A stretch of 64,000 bases of DNA from Sorangium cellulosum. Its GTDB lineage: Bacteria > Myxococcota_A > Polyangia > Polyangiales > Polyangiaceae. The DNA is taken from NCBI RefSeq assembly GCF_004135735.1, contig NZ_CP012670.1:806001-870000 (forward strand). Direction: 5' to 3'. A model generated the notes under the pieces. It was not told the origin of the DNA. It made no database searches and was given only the letters and a program-made list of their open reading frames with translations. Shown here one piece after another: positions 50,967 to 59,435 of the stretch. The first letter of the stretch is position 1. Every line of letters begins with the position of its first letter. Position numbers and translations under genes: made by a program.

Positions 50967-52730
50967 ATGAGGGCGACCCGGGAGCAGCACGCCACCATCG
51001 TTTCTCGCAAGCTCGAGGCCGACAGCCCAGGCGGGATGCGCGAGGCGATCTCCTCCGTCGAGCAGCTCGCGCGCGTGGCGCGCGGCCGCCTCAGGGACCG
51101 GGTGGTGGACGTCGGCTCGACGAGCGCGGGGCGCCGGGGCGCGCCGCGGAGCGCGGGCTTCGCTCGCCCGAGCGCCGTGCCGCTCCAGGTGTCGCGGGCG
51201 CTGCTCGACCGGCACCAGCTCGCGGCCCACGCGCTCGCCCACCTCCATGCGGAGATCGAGGCCTGCCGCGCGCTCGCCACCTGGGCCTACGAGGTCGGCG
51301 ACGGCCCGGCCCGCGCCGTCGCCGAGGCGAACGCCGCGACGGCGCTCCTGTCGCTCCGCGGCGGCGTCGACCTCGGCGGCGGCGAGATCGCGCCGCTCGG
51401 CGAGCTCGAGCTCCACGACGACGAGATCGCCAAGGCCATCGGCCACCCCGCCGTCGCGGCGTGGGCGCGCGACGCGGGCTCGGGCGCCGCCGTCGCCGCG
51501 CTCGCGCGCCTCGCCGCCGAGCAGGGCATCCCCGGCAAGGGCGGCGCGGAGGACGAGCGCATCGGCTGGATCCGGCACAACATGCGCGACTTCGTCGAGC
51601 GCCTCGTCGAGCCGCTCGCCCCCGAGATCCACCGGCGCAACGGGCTCATCCCCGAGTCGATCATCCGCCGCATGGGCGATTTCGGCGTGTTCCGGCTGGC
51701 CATCGCGCCCGAGCACGGCGGCGACGGGCTCGGCACGGGCGCCATGGCCGCCGCCGTCGAGGAGCTCGCGCGCGGCGCGCTCGGCTTCGGCGTGCTCGCC
51801 ATGACCGCCTCCATCGGGGCCGACCTGCTCGCCCGCTCCGGCACCGACCTGCAGCGGAGGACCTGGCTGCCCCGCCTCGCCGCCGGCGAGGCGCGCTGCG
51901 CCCTCGCGCTCTCCGAGCCCTCCTACGGCTCGGACCTCGCGCGCGCCGCGGCCCGCGCCGAGCGCCAGGCCGACGGCAGCTACGTCCTCACCGGCAAGAA
52001 GGCGTGGGTCACCGGCGCGTCCCGCGCCGACCTCGTGCTCACCCTCGCCAGGACCACGGCGCCGGGCGGACAGGGGGCGCAGCCGCTCGGGCCGAGCCTC
52101 TTCGCGGTCGCCAAGCGGCGCGGGGCGCCGGGCGACGACTTCCCGGACGAGGGGCTCGGCGGCGTCGAGGTGAGGGCGCTCGGGCAGCGGGGCATGGGCC
52201 ACTACGAGCTCCGGATCGACGGGCTGCACGTCGGCCGCGAGGCCCTGCTCGGCGAGCGCGAGGGCGAGGGGATCGCCCAGCTCCACCGGGCGCTCGCGGT
52301 CGGCCGCGTCCACGCGGCGGCGTGCGGGGTCGGCGTGGCGCAGTCCGCCCTGGAGAGCGCGCTCGGGCACGCGAAGGCGCGCGTGCAGTTCGGGGCGCCG
52401 CTCCTCGCCTTCCCGCGCGTCGCGCACCGGCTCGGGGGCCTCATCGCCCGGGTCGCCGCCGCCCGGCAGCTCACGCGCGCCGCCGCGCAGGCGGCGGACG
52501 CGGGGCGGCCGTGCGAGCTCACGTCGGCCATGGCGCACCTCTTCTCGGCCCGCGTGGCCTGGGACGCCGCCGACGCCTGCGTGCAGATCCACGGGGCGAA
52601 CGGCTACGCCGAAGGCTCGCTCCCGGCGCGCCTCCTGGTCGACGCCCGCAGCCTCGCCATCCACATGGGCACGCGCGAGGTGCTGGCGCAGAGCATCGCG
52701 CGCGCCCTGCTCGAGGGGGCGCTCCCCTGA
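50967..52730 (+). CDS. Acyl-CoA dehydrogenase, methylsuccinyl-CoA dehydrogenase-like (Mcd)
   Basis: The 587-residue protein is longer than ordinary acyl-CoA dehydrogenases. An N-terminal helical extension (LDRHQLAAHALAHLHAEIEA, RGGVDLGGGEIAPLGELEL) precedes the standard fold, as in methylsuccinyl-CoA dehydrogenase of the ethylmalonyl-CoA pathway. The core shows RMGDFGVFRLAIAPEHGGDG, CALALSEPSYGSD, GRVHAAACGVGVAQ and QIHGANGYAEG. It lies 59 bp before a mesaconyl-CoA hydratase-like gene, which supports the assignment. FAD cofactor, cytoplasmic. Confidence 0.75.
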   Translation: MRATREQHATIVSRKLEADSPGGMREAISSVEQLARVARGRLRDRVVDVGSTSAGRRGAPRSAGFARPSAVPLQVSRALLDRHQLAAHALAHLHAEIEACRALATWAYEVGDGPARAVAEANAATALLSLRGGVDLGGGEIAPLGELELHDDEIAKAIGHPAVAAWARDAGSGAAVAALARLAAEQGIPGKGGAEDERIGWIRHNMRDFVERLVEPLAPEIHRRNGLIPESIIRRMGDFGVFRLAIAPEHGGDGLGTGAMAAAVEELARGALGFGVLAMTASIGADLLARSGTDLQRRTWLPRLAAGEARCALALSEPSYGSDLARAAARAERQADGSYVLTGKKAWVTGASRADLVLTLARTTAPGGQGAQPLGPSLFAVAKRRGAPGDDFPDEGLGGVEVRALGQRGMGHYELRIDGLHVGREALLGEREGEGIAQLHRALAVGRVHAAACGVGVAQSALESALGHAKARVQFGAPLLAFPRVAHRLGGLIARVAAARQLTRAAAQAADAGRPCELTSAMAHLFSARVAWDAADACVQIHGANGYAEGSLPARLLVDARSLAIHMGTREVLAQSIARALLEGALP

Positions 52731-52789
52731 GCGCGCCCGGCGCAGGGGCTGTCGCCCGCGGAGCGCGTGTGCCATGCTCGCGCCGCGCG

Positions 52790-53872
52790 ATGATCCGCTC
52801 CCCTCGCTACGGTCGCAAGCTCGACGATTTCACGATCGGCGCGGTCTACGCCCACCCGTGGGACGTCACCGTGGACGAGGGGATGCTCGCCCTCTTCGCG
52901 GCCTCGTTCCAGGACGCGCTCCCGACCTACGCGAGCCGCGTCGCGGCCAGGTCCGTGGGGCTCCGGGACCGGCCGGTCAACCCGCTCTTGCTCCTCAACC
53001 TCGGGATCTCCTTCAGCGTCCACGACGTGAGCGAGCAGGCGATCGCGCACCTCGCCTACATCGACGTCCGGTTTCCGCACGCCTGTTACCCGGGCGACAC
53101 GCTGCGCGCGAGCTCGATGGTCATCGGCAAGAAGCCGGTGTCCACGGGCGACAAGGGCGTCGTGCACGTCCGGACGCAGGTCGTGAACCAGGACGGGCTG
53201 CTCGTCTGCTCCTTCGAGCGCAAGGCGCTCGTGCCCCCCGGCCGCGTCGCGGAGCGCCCCGCGGACGCGCCGCACGACGTCGTGCAGCCGGACGCGCCGC
53301 CGGGGCGCCTCCCGAAGGAGCTCGAGGGCCCGCTGCCGCCGCCGTCACGCGGCGGCGGCTTCGCCAGGTTCTGGGAGGATTTCGAGGTGGGCGACGTGCT
53401 CGCCCACGAGGTCGGCCGGACCGTCGGCGACAGCGAGCACATGCAGCTCGCCACGCTCCTCCGGAACTCCCACCCGCTGCACCTCGACGAGCAGTACTGC
53501 CGCGCGAGCTCCTTCGCGAAGACGCGGGTCGTCCACGGCGGGCTCGTGCTCTCCTGGGCGCTCGCGCTCTCGAGCCGGGACACGGCCGGCAACGCCGTCT
53601 GGGACCTCGGCCTCGACGACGGGGCCCACCCGAGCGGCGTGCTCGCGGGCGACACGCTCTTCGCCGCGTCGAAGGTCGTCGCCCGAGGCGAGGCGGGCGC
53701 GGGCGCGGGGAGCGTCACCTTCCGGATCGTCGGCGTGAAGAACACCCCCCCGCGGGCGCTGATCGGGCGAGGCGCGGACCTGTTCACCCCCGAGCTCGGC
53801 AAGACCGACGGCCGGGTCAAGGAGAAGGTCGTGGAGATCACGAGGACGTTGCTCGTGCGGCGGCGAGGGTGA
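52790..53872 (+). CDS. MaoC-type double-hotdog dehydratase, mesaconyl-CoA hydratase-like
   Basis: The 360-residue protein starts MIRSPRYGRKLDDFTIGAVY and has two hotdog halves joined by a Pro-rich linker. The second half contains the hydratase motif region RNSHPLHLDEQYCRASSFAK and VVHGGLVLSWALALSSRDT (D-x5-H type catalytic residues). Length and the opening G-R-x-x-D-F-x-x-G fit mesaconyl-CoA hydratases (beta-methylmalyl-CoA dehydratases). It sits between the Mcd-like gene and an epimerase. ATG 52790 is the chosen start. Confidence 0.75.
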   Translation: MIRSPRYGRKLDDFTIGAVYAHPWDVTVDEGMLALFAASFQDALPTYASRVAARSVGLRDRPVNPLLLLNLGISFSVHDVSEQAIAHLAYIDVRFPHACYPGDTLRASSMVIGKKPVSTGDKGVVHVRTQVVNQDGLLVCSFERKALVPPGRVAERPADAPHDVVQPDAPPGRLPKELEGPLPPPSRGGGFARFWEDFEVGDVLAHEVGRTVGDSEHMQLATLLRNSHPLHLDEQYCRASSFAKTRVVHGGLVLSWALALSSRDTAGNAVWDLGLDDGAHPSGVLAGDTLFAASKVVARGEAGAGAGSVTFRIVGVKNTPPRALIGRGADLFTPELGKTDGRVKEKVVEITRTLLVRRRG

Positions 53873-53922
53873 GCCTGCGGGCGCCGGGCACGGGCTCCAC
53901 AGCGAGGGCGCAGGGCGAGGCG

Positions 53923-54354
53923 ATGCTCAAGATCAAGAAGATCGATCACGTGGCGGTGGCGGTGTCCGACGTCGACGAGGCGCTCGCGCGGTACGAGCGG
54001 CTGCTCGGCGTGGAGGGGCGCGCGCGGGAGGTCGTGGCGTCGCAGAAGACCGAGGTCGCGCTGCTGCCGCTCGGGGAGACGTGCGTCGAGCTCATCTCGC
54101 CGAAGGGCAACGAGGGGCTCGCGCGGTTCCTCGAGAAGCGGGGGCCGGGGCTCCACCACATCGCCCTCGAGGTCGAGGGCATCGAGGCGGCGCTCGCCGC
54201 GCTGAAGGCGCTCGGCGTGCCGCTCATCGACGAGGCGCCGCGGATCGGCGCGCGGGGCCACAAGGTGGCGTTCCTGCACCCGAAGGCGACGGGGGGCGTG
54301 CTCGTCGAGCTGGTCGAGGAGAGCGCGCCCGCGGGGAGCTCGGGCGGCCCCTGA
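53923..54354 (+). CDS. mce: Ethylmalonyl-CoA/methylmalonyl-CoA epimerase (VOC fold)
   Basis: Interconverts the 2R and 2S forms of methylmalonyl- or ethylmalonyl-CoA. The 143-residue protein has KKIDHVAVAVSDVDEALARY, ETCVELISPKGNEGLARFLE, GPGLHHIALEVEGIEAALAA and VLVELVEE. The metal ligands His, Gln/Glu, His and Glu are in their usual places. It ends the putative ethylmalonyl-CoA gene trio with a 50-bp gap. Confidence 0.9.
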   Translation: MLKIKKIDHVAVAVSDVDEALARYERLLGVEGRAREVVASQKTEVALLPLGETCVELISPKGNEGLARFLEKRGPGLHHIALEVEGIEAALAALKALGVPLIDEAPRIGARGHKVAFLHPKATGGVLVELVEESAPAGSSGGP

Positions 54355-54366
54355 GGGCGCCGCGCG

Positions 54367-54519
54367 CCGCCAGCGTCACCGGAGCCGCGCCGCCGGCGTC
54401 ACCGGAGCCGCGCCGCCGGCGTCACCGGAGCCGCGCCGCCGGCGTCACCGGAGCCGCGCCGCCGGCGTCTCCGGAGCCGCGCCGCCAGCGTCACCGGAGC
54501 CGCGCGCCGCCGGCGTCAC
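54367..54519. repeat. 23-bp tandem repeat downstream of the epimerase gene
   Basis: About six and a half copies of a 23-bp unit (GTCACCGGAGCCGCG then CCGCCGGC) with few changes, outside genes. A period of 23 bp is not codon-compatible. It could form GC-rich structures between the two flanking genes. Confidence 0.9.
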
Positions 54520-54605
54520 AGAAGAGGAGTCCCCCGCGCGGCCCGGCGCGGCATACAATGCGGGGCCATGAGCACCGCCGCGGCGCAGCCGGGACCGGGA
54601 GGGCC

Positions 54606-56738
54606 ATGAGCTCGGGGGCGAGCCAGGAGCTCGACGCCCTCCGCGCCCGCGTCGCCGAGCTCGAGCGGGAGCTGTCGCGCGTCCGCGCGTCCGGCCAGCT
54701 CGCCCCCGGCGCGCGCGGGCCCGCGCCGGGGGCGGCTCCGGCCAGCGCGCCGGGCGCGTCGCTCGCGGGCTGGGAGGCGCGGCTCGACGAGGGCGAGCAG
54801 GCGGCGCAGGTGGGCAACTGGATCTGGGAGGTCGACCAGGACAAGCTCGTCTGGTCGAGGCAGCTCTACCGGATCCTGGGCCGCGATCCCGCGAAGGACA
54901 CGCCGTCGACCGAGGCCTTCCTGCAGGCGGTCCACCCCGACGACCGGGAGCGGATGCGCGCCGGCCTGGCGCTCGCCCTGGAGATCGGCGACGCGGCGGG
55001 CACCAGCGCGTTCCGCGTGCTCCACAGGGACGGCGCGGTGCGGGAGTGCCTCCTGAGCAGCCTGCCCATCGTCGACGGGGCGGGCCCGAAGACCCGCTAC
55101 GTCGGCGCCGTCGTCGACCTCACCGAGCGCCGGCGCGCCGAGCAGGAGCTCCGTCGCAGCGAGCGCATGCTGAACGAGGCGCAGCGCATCGCGCGCGTGG
55201 GTAGCTGGTTCTACGACCTCGCGTCGCGGACCATCCGCTGGTCCGAGGAGCTCTTCCACATCCTCGGCGTCGACCCCGAGACGCGCCCGACGTTCGAGCT
55301 CTTCTCGAGCCTCATCCACCCCGAGGATCGCCACCGGGTCTTCGGCGGCGCCGAGTGCGCGTCGCCGCTCGGCATCGCGAGCCCCGTCGAGTGCCGGGTC
55401 GTGCGCGCCCGCGACGGCGAGCTGCGGCACGTGCAGATGGCGGCGCAGCTCCTCACGGACGAGGACGGGGCGATCTCCGGGCTGGTCGGCACGAGCCTCG
55501 ACATCACCGAGCGCCGGCGCCTGGAGGAGCAGCTCCTGCACAGCCAGAAGCTCGAGGCGATCGGCCGCCTGGCGGGCGGGGTCGCGCACGACTTCAACAA
55601 CATGCTCACCGCGATCTTCGGGCACAGGGAGCTCGCGGTGCGCAAGGCGCCGCCGGGGTCGCCCGTCTTCGAGCACCTCGCGCAGATCGGCACCGCCGCG
55701 GAGCGCGCCGCGGCGCTGACGCGGCAGCTGCTCGCCTTCGCCCGCAAGCAGATCATCCAGCCGACCGTGCTCGATCCGAACGCGCTGCTCCTCGGGGTGG
55801 AGCCGCTCCTTCGCCCGCTCGTCGGCGAGGGCGTGGAGCTCGACGTGCTGCCGGGGAGCCACGTCTGGCCCATCCGCATCGATCGGGGCCAGTTCGAGCA
55901 GCTGCTCATGAACCTGGCCGTGAACGCGCGCGACGCGATGCCCGGCGGCGGCCGGCTGACCATCGAGACCGCGAACGCCACCTTCGGCGTGGACGACGCG
56001 GAGCGCAGGCCGGAGGTGGAGCCCGGGGACTACGTGCGGCTCACGGTCACGGACACCGGCCAGGGGATGGAGGACGCGATCCAGGGCTACGTGTTCGAGC
56101 CGTTCTTCACGACCAAGGAGCCGGGCAAGGGCTCGGGGCTCGGGCTCGCGACGTGCCACGGCATCGTGAAGCAGCACGGCGGTCACATCTGGTTCTCCAG
56201 CGGCGCCGGCCTGGGGACGCGCTTCTCGATCTGCTTCCCGCGCGTGCGCGGCGCGCCGAGCGAGCTGCCGCCGAAGGCGGCCTCCGCCGCCGCCGGCGGG
56301 AGCGAGACCGTGCTCGTCACGGAGGACGAGGCGCAGGTGCGCGATCTCTGCGTCGCCGCGCTGCGCTCGTTCGGCTACACGGTCCTCGCGGCGCGCAGCG
56401 GCAAGGAGGCGATCGCCCTCGCGGCCGCCGCTCCCGGCGCCATCCACCTGCTCGTGACCGACGTGATCCTGCCGGACATGCGCGGCCACGAGGTCGCCGC
56501 GGCGCTCTCCCGCGCGCGCGGCCCGCTGCCCGTCCTCTACGTCTCGGGCCACGCGGAGGACGCCACCGTCCGGAGCGACGTGCTGGATGGGTCCGCCCAT
56601 TACCTCCCCAAGCCCTACACGCCCACACAGCTCGCGAAGGCCGTGCGCGCGGTGCTCGACGCCTCCGCGCCCTGTGCCTGGGCCCCGGGCACCTGCGATG
56701 GGTCGGCGCCGGCCACGGTCGCCGAGCGCCTGCCGTGA
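54606..56738 (+). CDS. Hybrid histidine kinase: PAS-PAS-HisKA-HATPase-receiver
   Basis: The 710-residue protein has a short N-terminal coiled coil (ELDALRARVAELERELSRV) and two PAS domains (about 62-178 and 190-305, each ending in DLTERRR / DITERRR). The phospho-acceptor His328 lies in GGVAHDFNNMLTAIFGH. N, G1, F and G2 boxes are NLAVNARDAM, DTGQGM, FFTTKEPG and GSGLGLA. The receiver has Asp619 (LLVTDVILPDM) and LPKPYT. There is no membrane segment, so it senses a cytoplasmic signal. A GGGAGG Shine-Dalgarno supports ATG 54606. Its partner is not evident. Confidence 0.93.
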   Translation: MSSGASQELDALRARVAELERELSRVRASGQLAPGARGPAPGAAPASAPGASLAGWEARLDEGEQAAQVGNWIWEVDQDKLVWSRQLYRILGRDPAKDTPSTEAFLQAVHPDDRERMRAGLALALEIGDAAGTSAFRVLHRDGAVRECLLSSLPIVDGAGPKTRYVGAVVDLTERRRAEQELRRSERMLNEAQRIARVGSWFYDLASRTIRWSEELFHILGVDPETRPTFELFSSLIHPEDRHRVFGGAECASPLGIASPVECRVVRARDGELRHVQMAAQLLTDEDGAISGLVGTSLDITERRRLEEQLLHSQKLEAIGRLAGGVAHDFNNMLTAIFGHRELAVRKAPPGSPVFEHLAQIGTAAERAAALTRQLLAFARKQIIQPTVLDPNALLLGVEPLLRPLVGEGVELDVLPGSHVWPIRIDRGQFEQLLMNLAVNARDAMPGGGRLTIETANATFGVDDAERRPEVEPGDYVRLTVTDTGQGMEDAIQGYVFEPFFTTKEPGKGSGLGLATCHGIVKQHGGHIWFSSGAGLGTRFSICFPRVRGAPSELPPKAASAAAGGSETVLVTEDEAQVRDLCVAALRSFGYTVLAARSGKEAIALAAAAPGAIHLLVTDVILPDMRGHEVAAALSRARGPLPVLYVSGHAEDATVRSDVLDGSAHYLPKPYTPTQLAKAVRAVLDASAPCAWAPGTCDGSAPATVAERLP

Positions 56739-56889
56739 AGGGGCCCTCCCGCGGCCGGGGCCTCCCCTCCAATCCAGGCGCCGGGGTCCGAGAGGGTGGT
56801 CGCCGGGCGGACAGCGCGCGGCCGTCTACGACGCTCCGGGCTGGCCCCGGCCCCGGGGGTGCATCTATCCTGGACGGGCGGTTTCCGCG

Positions 56890-57459
56890 ATGAAGATCCG
56901 GGGCTCAGCGCTCATCCACGCGAGGACCTATCTGCGGACGCGGTGGGGGAGCCAGGCCATGTCCATCCTGGACTCCAAGCTGCCCGCGCACGTCCGCGCG
57001 GTGTTCGCTGCGCCCGACCTCGTGCCGCACAGCTGGTACCCCGTCGCGGTCTGGAACGTCGTGGCGGACGAGATCTCGCGGTGGCCCAACCGGAGCGGCG
57101 TCGTCCGCGATCTCGTGGCCTATGTGGCGGAGCAGGACCTGACGCTCGCTCACAAGGTGCTCCTCAAGCTCGGCACCCCCGCGCTCGTCATGCGGCAGGC
57201 GGGGGTCATGTGGGGCATGTATTTCAACGGGGGTCGGCTCGCCCCCCTGGACGAGGGGGAGCGGTTCTTCCGCCTGATCCTCTATCTCGGCGTCGATCCC
57301 CAGTCCGACCCGGGGCGCCAGACCTGCAAGGAGGCGGTCCCGGCGTGGCAGGAGACCGCGCTCCGGCTCTCGGGGGCGCGGGGCGGGCAGAGCCTCCACA
57401 CGAAGTGCCGCTTCGAGGGGCACCCCACCTGCGAGTACGAGATCCGCTGGCTCCGCTGA
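56890..57459 (+). CDS. DUF2378/TIGR02265-like myxobacterial protein
   Basis: The 189-residue protein begins MKIRGSALIHARTYLRTRWG and continues LPAHVRAVFAAPDLVPHSWYP. The C-terminal KCRFEGHPTCEYEIRW resembles the C-x-x-x-G-x-x-x-C-x-x-x-I/V-x-W end of V4R/HNOB-like domains. Myxobacteria carry many such proteins of about 180 residues with unknown, perhaps signalling, roles. It follows the hybrid kinase by 151 bp on the same strand, so it may act with it. Confidence 0.5.
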   Translation: MKIRGSALIHARTYLRTRWGSQAMSILDSKLPAHVRAVFAAPDLVPHSWYPVAVWNVVADEISRWPNRSGVVRDLVAYVAEQDLTLAHKVLLKLGTPALVMRQAGVMWGMYFNGGRLAPLDEGERFFRLILYLGVDPQSDPGRQTCKEAVPAWQETALRLSGARGGQSLHTKCRFEGHPTCEYEIRWLR

Positions 57460-57460
57460 G

Positions 57461-57587
57461 GGAGCGGCGGTCGCCCGCTTCGGATACGGGCCCATCTCGA
57501 CGTTTTCGGTGCTCGGCGTACTGGAGTACGCCTGCGCGCCGAAAACGCCGATCTGGGCCCGTCTCCTGTGCGGGCGACCGCCGCTCC
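57461..57587. repeat. Large cruciform (127-bp inverted repeat)
   Basis: GGAGCGGCGGTCGCCCGC (57461-57478) and GCGGGCGACCGCCGCTCC (57570-57587) are perfect complements. Inside are GGGCCC/GGGCCC, CGTTTTCGG (57501-57509)/CCGAAAACG (57539-57547) and GGCGTAC-TGGA-GTACGCC. It lies just after the stop of the DUF2378-like gene and could end transcription from both sides. Confidence 0.9.
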
Positions 57588-57775
57588 GTGGTGCTTGTGC
57601 GAGGTGGGGGCTGTGCGGGGGACCGCCGCTCCGTGGTGCTTGTGCGAGGTGGGGGCTGTGCGGGGGACCGCCGCTCCGTGGTGCTTGTGCGAGGCGGGGG
57701 CTGTGCGGGGGACCGCCGCTCCGTGGTGCTTGTGCGAGGCGGGGGGGGCGGGCGACCGCCGCTCCGTGGCGCATG
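57570..57775. repeat. 45-bp tandem repeat array adjoining the cruciform
   Basis: Four nearly identical 45-bp units (GCGGGGGACCGCCGCTCCGT, then GGTGCTTGTGCGAGG and TGGGGGCTGT) plus a partial fifth. The first unit is also the right arm of the cruciform. The array ends 13 bp before the stop of the methyltransferase gene. There are no spacers, so it is not a CRISPR. Confidence 0.92.
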
Positions 57776-57787
57776 GAGAGGCGGGAT

Positions 57788-59245
57788 TCAGGGCTTGGTG
57801 CAGAACGCGAACAGGTTCACTTGCGCTTCCTCGGCGCGGATCTCCACGGGCGCGCTCCCGAACTTCGAGCGGGCGAAGAGCGCCTTGAGATCGTCGGCGC
57901 TGCGGTGGATGAGCTCCCACTCGAGGACGTGATCCATGAACGCCTTGCTCGGGTTGCTCACCCCGAAATTGCCCACGATCGCGACGCCCCCGGGCAGGAG
58001 CTTGTCGTACATGCAGTTGATGACGCTCACCACGAGGTCGTCCCGGAGATAGTCCGTGAGCCCGATGCTGTAGATCATGTGCTGCGGCTTGAGCACCGTC
58101 CTGCCGCGGCCGTGCGCCAGCCGCACCACGTTGTCCTGGGCGAAGCTGAAGCGGTCCATCACGCCGAGCTTGTCGGCGATGTCGGCGGCGTAGGCGAGCG
58201 CCTGGTTGTCGATATCGATGCACGTGGCCTTGATGTCGGGCGGGTCGCCGCCCTCCGCGAACAGATCGAACAGCTCCCGGGCGGGGCCGCTCGCCAGGCT
58301 GGTCACGAGGAGCGGCCCGGACGTGTGCGCGCGGCACGCCTCCCGGATCGCGCTGCACATGAGGCCCCGCCGGTTCTTGACGGCGCGGCACGCCTCGAGC
58401 TCGAGCCCCCACTGGTCGATGAAGCGGCCGAGGCGGCCGTCGCCCGCGGGCTCGTTGTTGTACATCATCTCGATGGTGTAGAAATCGCCCGCGTACCCGC
58501 GCGGCTTCGTGTAACACCGATCGACGGTGCGGCTCAGCATGAAGAGCGAGAAGGTCTCGCGGAAGACGTAGGCGCCAATGCCCTTCTCGAGGTGGCGCTC
58601 GCGCTCGATGTGCTCGCGCAGCGCCGACACGATGGTCTGGCACGCGGCGCTCACCTTCTCCTGCGTCTCCGCCTCCGGGTACTTGCCCTCCTTCACCATC
58701 CTGTCGGCGAGCATCATCTCGAATTTGAACTGCTCCACCGTGTCGATGAGCTTCGGCGGGATGTTGTTCGTGCCGGCCTGGCCCGTCCTCGCGGCGTGGA
58801 AGCGGTTGACCTGCGGCACGTCCTCGACGAGGAGCGGGGGCAGCATCGCCGTGTTCTCGCGGAGGCGCTGGGCGAGCATGATCGCGAGCGATTGATAGAA
58901 CCGCGCCGCGAGGCCGGGGACGGAGGCGAGGAGCGAGTGCACATACGGGCCCTCGATGACGTCGAGCGTGCTCTCCTCGCGGGCGACGACGGAGGCGCTC
59001 GCGGCGGCGCTCTCGAGGAACGACATCTCGCCGAAGACGGCGCCGGGCCCGAGCTGCCGCAGGGCCACGCCGCGCCCGAGGTGGGCGACCTCCACCCCGA
59101 CAAGGCCGCTGCGCACGATGAAGATGCCCTGCCGGCGCGAGCCCTCCTCGAGGATCTGCTCGCCTGGTCGGTACGTGACGCAGGTCGACTTCTCCAGCAG
59201 CAAGCGCTCGTCATCCTGGGTCAAGAACTCGAAACCTGTTGTCAT
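57788..59245 (-). CDS. Cyclic-nucleotide-binding domain fused to a SAM methyltransferase-like domain
   Basis: The 485-residue protein has an N-terminal cNMP-binding fold (YRPGEQILEEGSRRQGIFIV, GAVFGEMSFLESAAASASVV). A helical middle of about 100 residues follows. The C-terminal class I methyltransferase-like domain has LLVTSLASGPARELFDLFAE (SAM loop), IKATCIDIDNQAL, DNVVRL and YSIGLTDYLRDDLVVSVI. The cNMP ligand and the methyl acceptor are unknown. The phosphate-binding arginine of the cNMP pocket is not evident at its usual place, so ligand binding is doubtful. GGGAGG precedes ATG 59245. Confidence 0.85.
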   Translation of the reverse strand: MTTGFEFLTQDDERLLLEKSTCVTYRPGEQILEEGSRRQGIFIVRSGLVGVEVAHLGRGVALRQLGPGAVFGEMSFLESAAASASVVAREESTLDVIEGPYVHSLLASVPGLAARFYQSLAIMLAQRLRENTAMLPPLLVEDVPQVNRFHAARTGQAGTNNIPPKLIDTVEQFKFEMMLADRMVKEGKYPEAETQEKVSAACQTIVSALREHIERERHLEKGIGAYVFRETFSLFMLSRTVDRCYTKPRGYAGDFYTIEMMYNNEPAGDGRLGRFIDQWGLELEACRAVKNRRGLMCSAIREACRAHTSGPLLVTSLASGPARELFDLFAEGGDPPDIKATCIDIDNQALAYAADIADKLGVMDRFSFAQDNVVRLAHGRGRTVLKPQHMIYSIGLTDYLRDDLVVSVINCMYDKLLPGGVAIVGNFGVSNPSKAFMDHVLEWELIHRSADDLKALFARSKFGSAPVEIRAEEAQVNLFAFCTKP

Positions 59246-59435
59246 GATGCCTCCCGACCACCGTGGGCCCCGCGCGCCGCGGAGAACCGGGTTCCACCCC
59301 CCGCCGCGGCGACACGACGTCCACGCGTGGCCCCTTCTACCACGACGCATCTCGTGCTCGCTGCGGCATGGCGGCCCTCCGGCCGCCCGGCGCGCCCCGC
59401 GGCGCTCGTCGCGTGGGCGCGCTCCGTTCACCGCG

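Noticed and set aside
56905..57774. Minus-strand frame through the 45-bp repeats
   Set aside because: Its N-terminal half is only translated repeat and the rest is antisense to the DUF2378-like gene.
57570..57775. 45-bp repeats considered as a CRISPR array
   Set aside because: The units are directly adjacent without unique spacers, and there are no cas genes.
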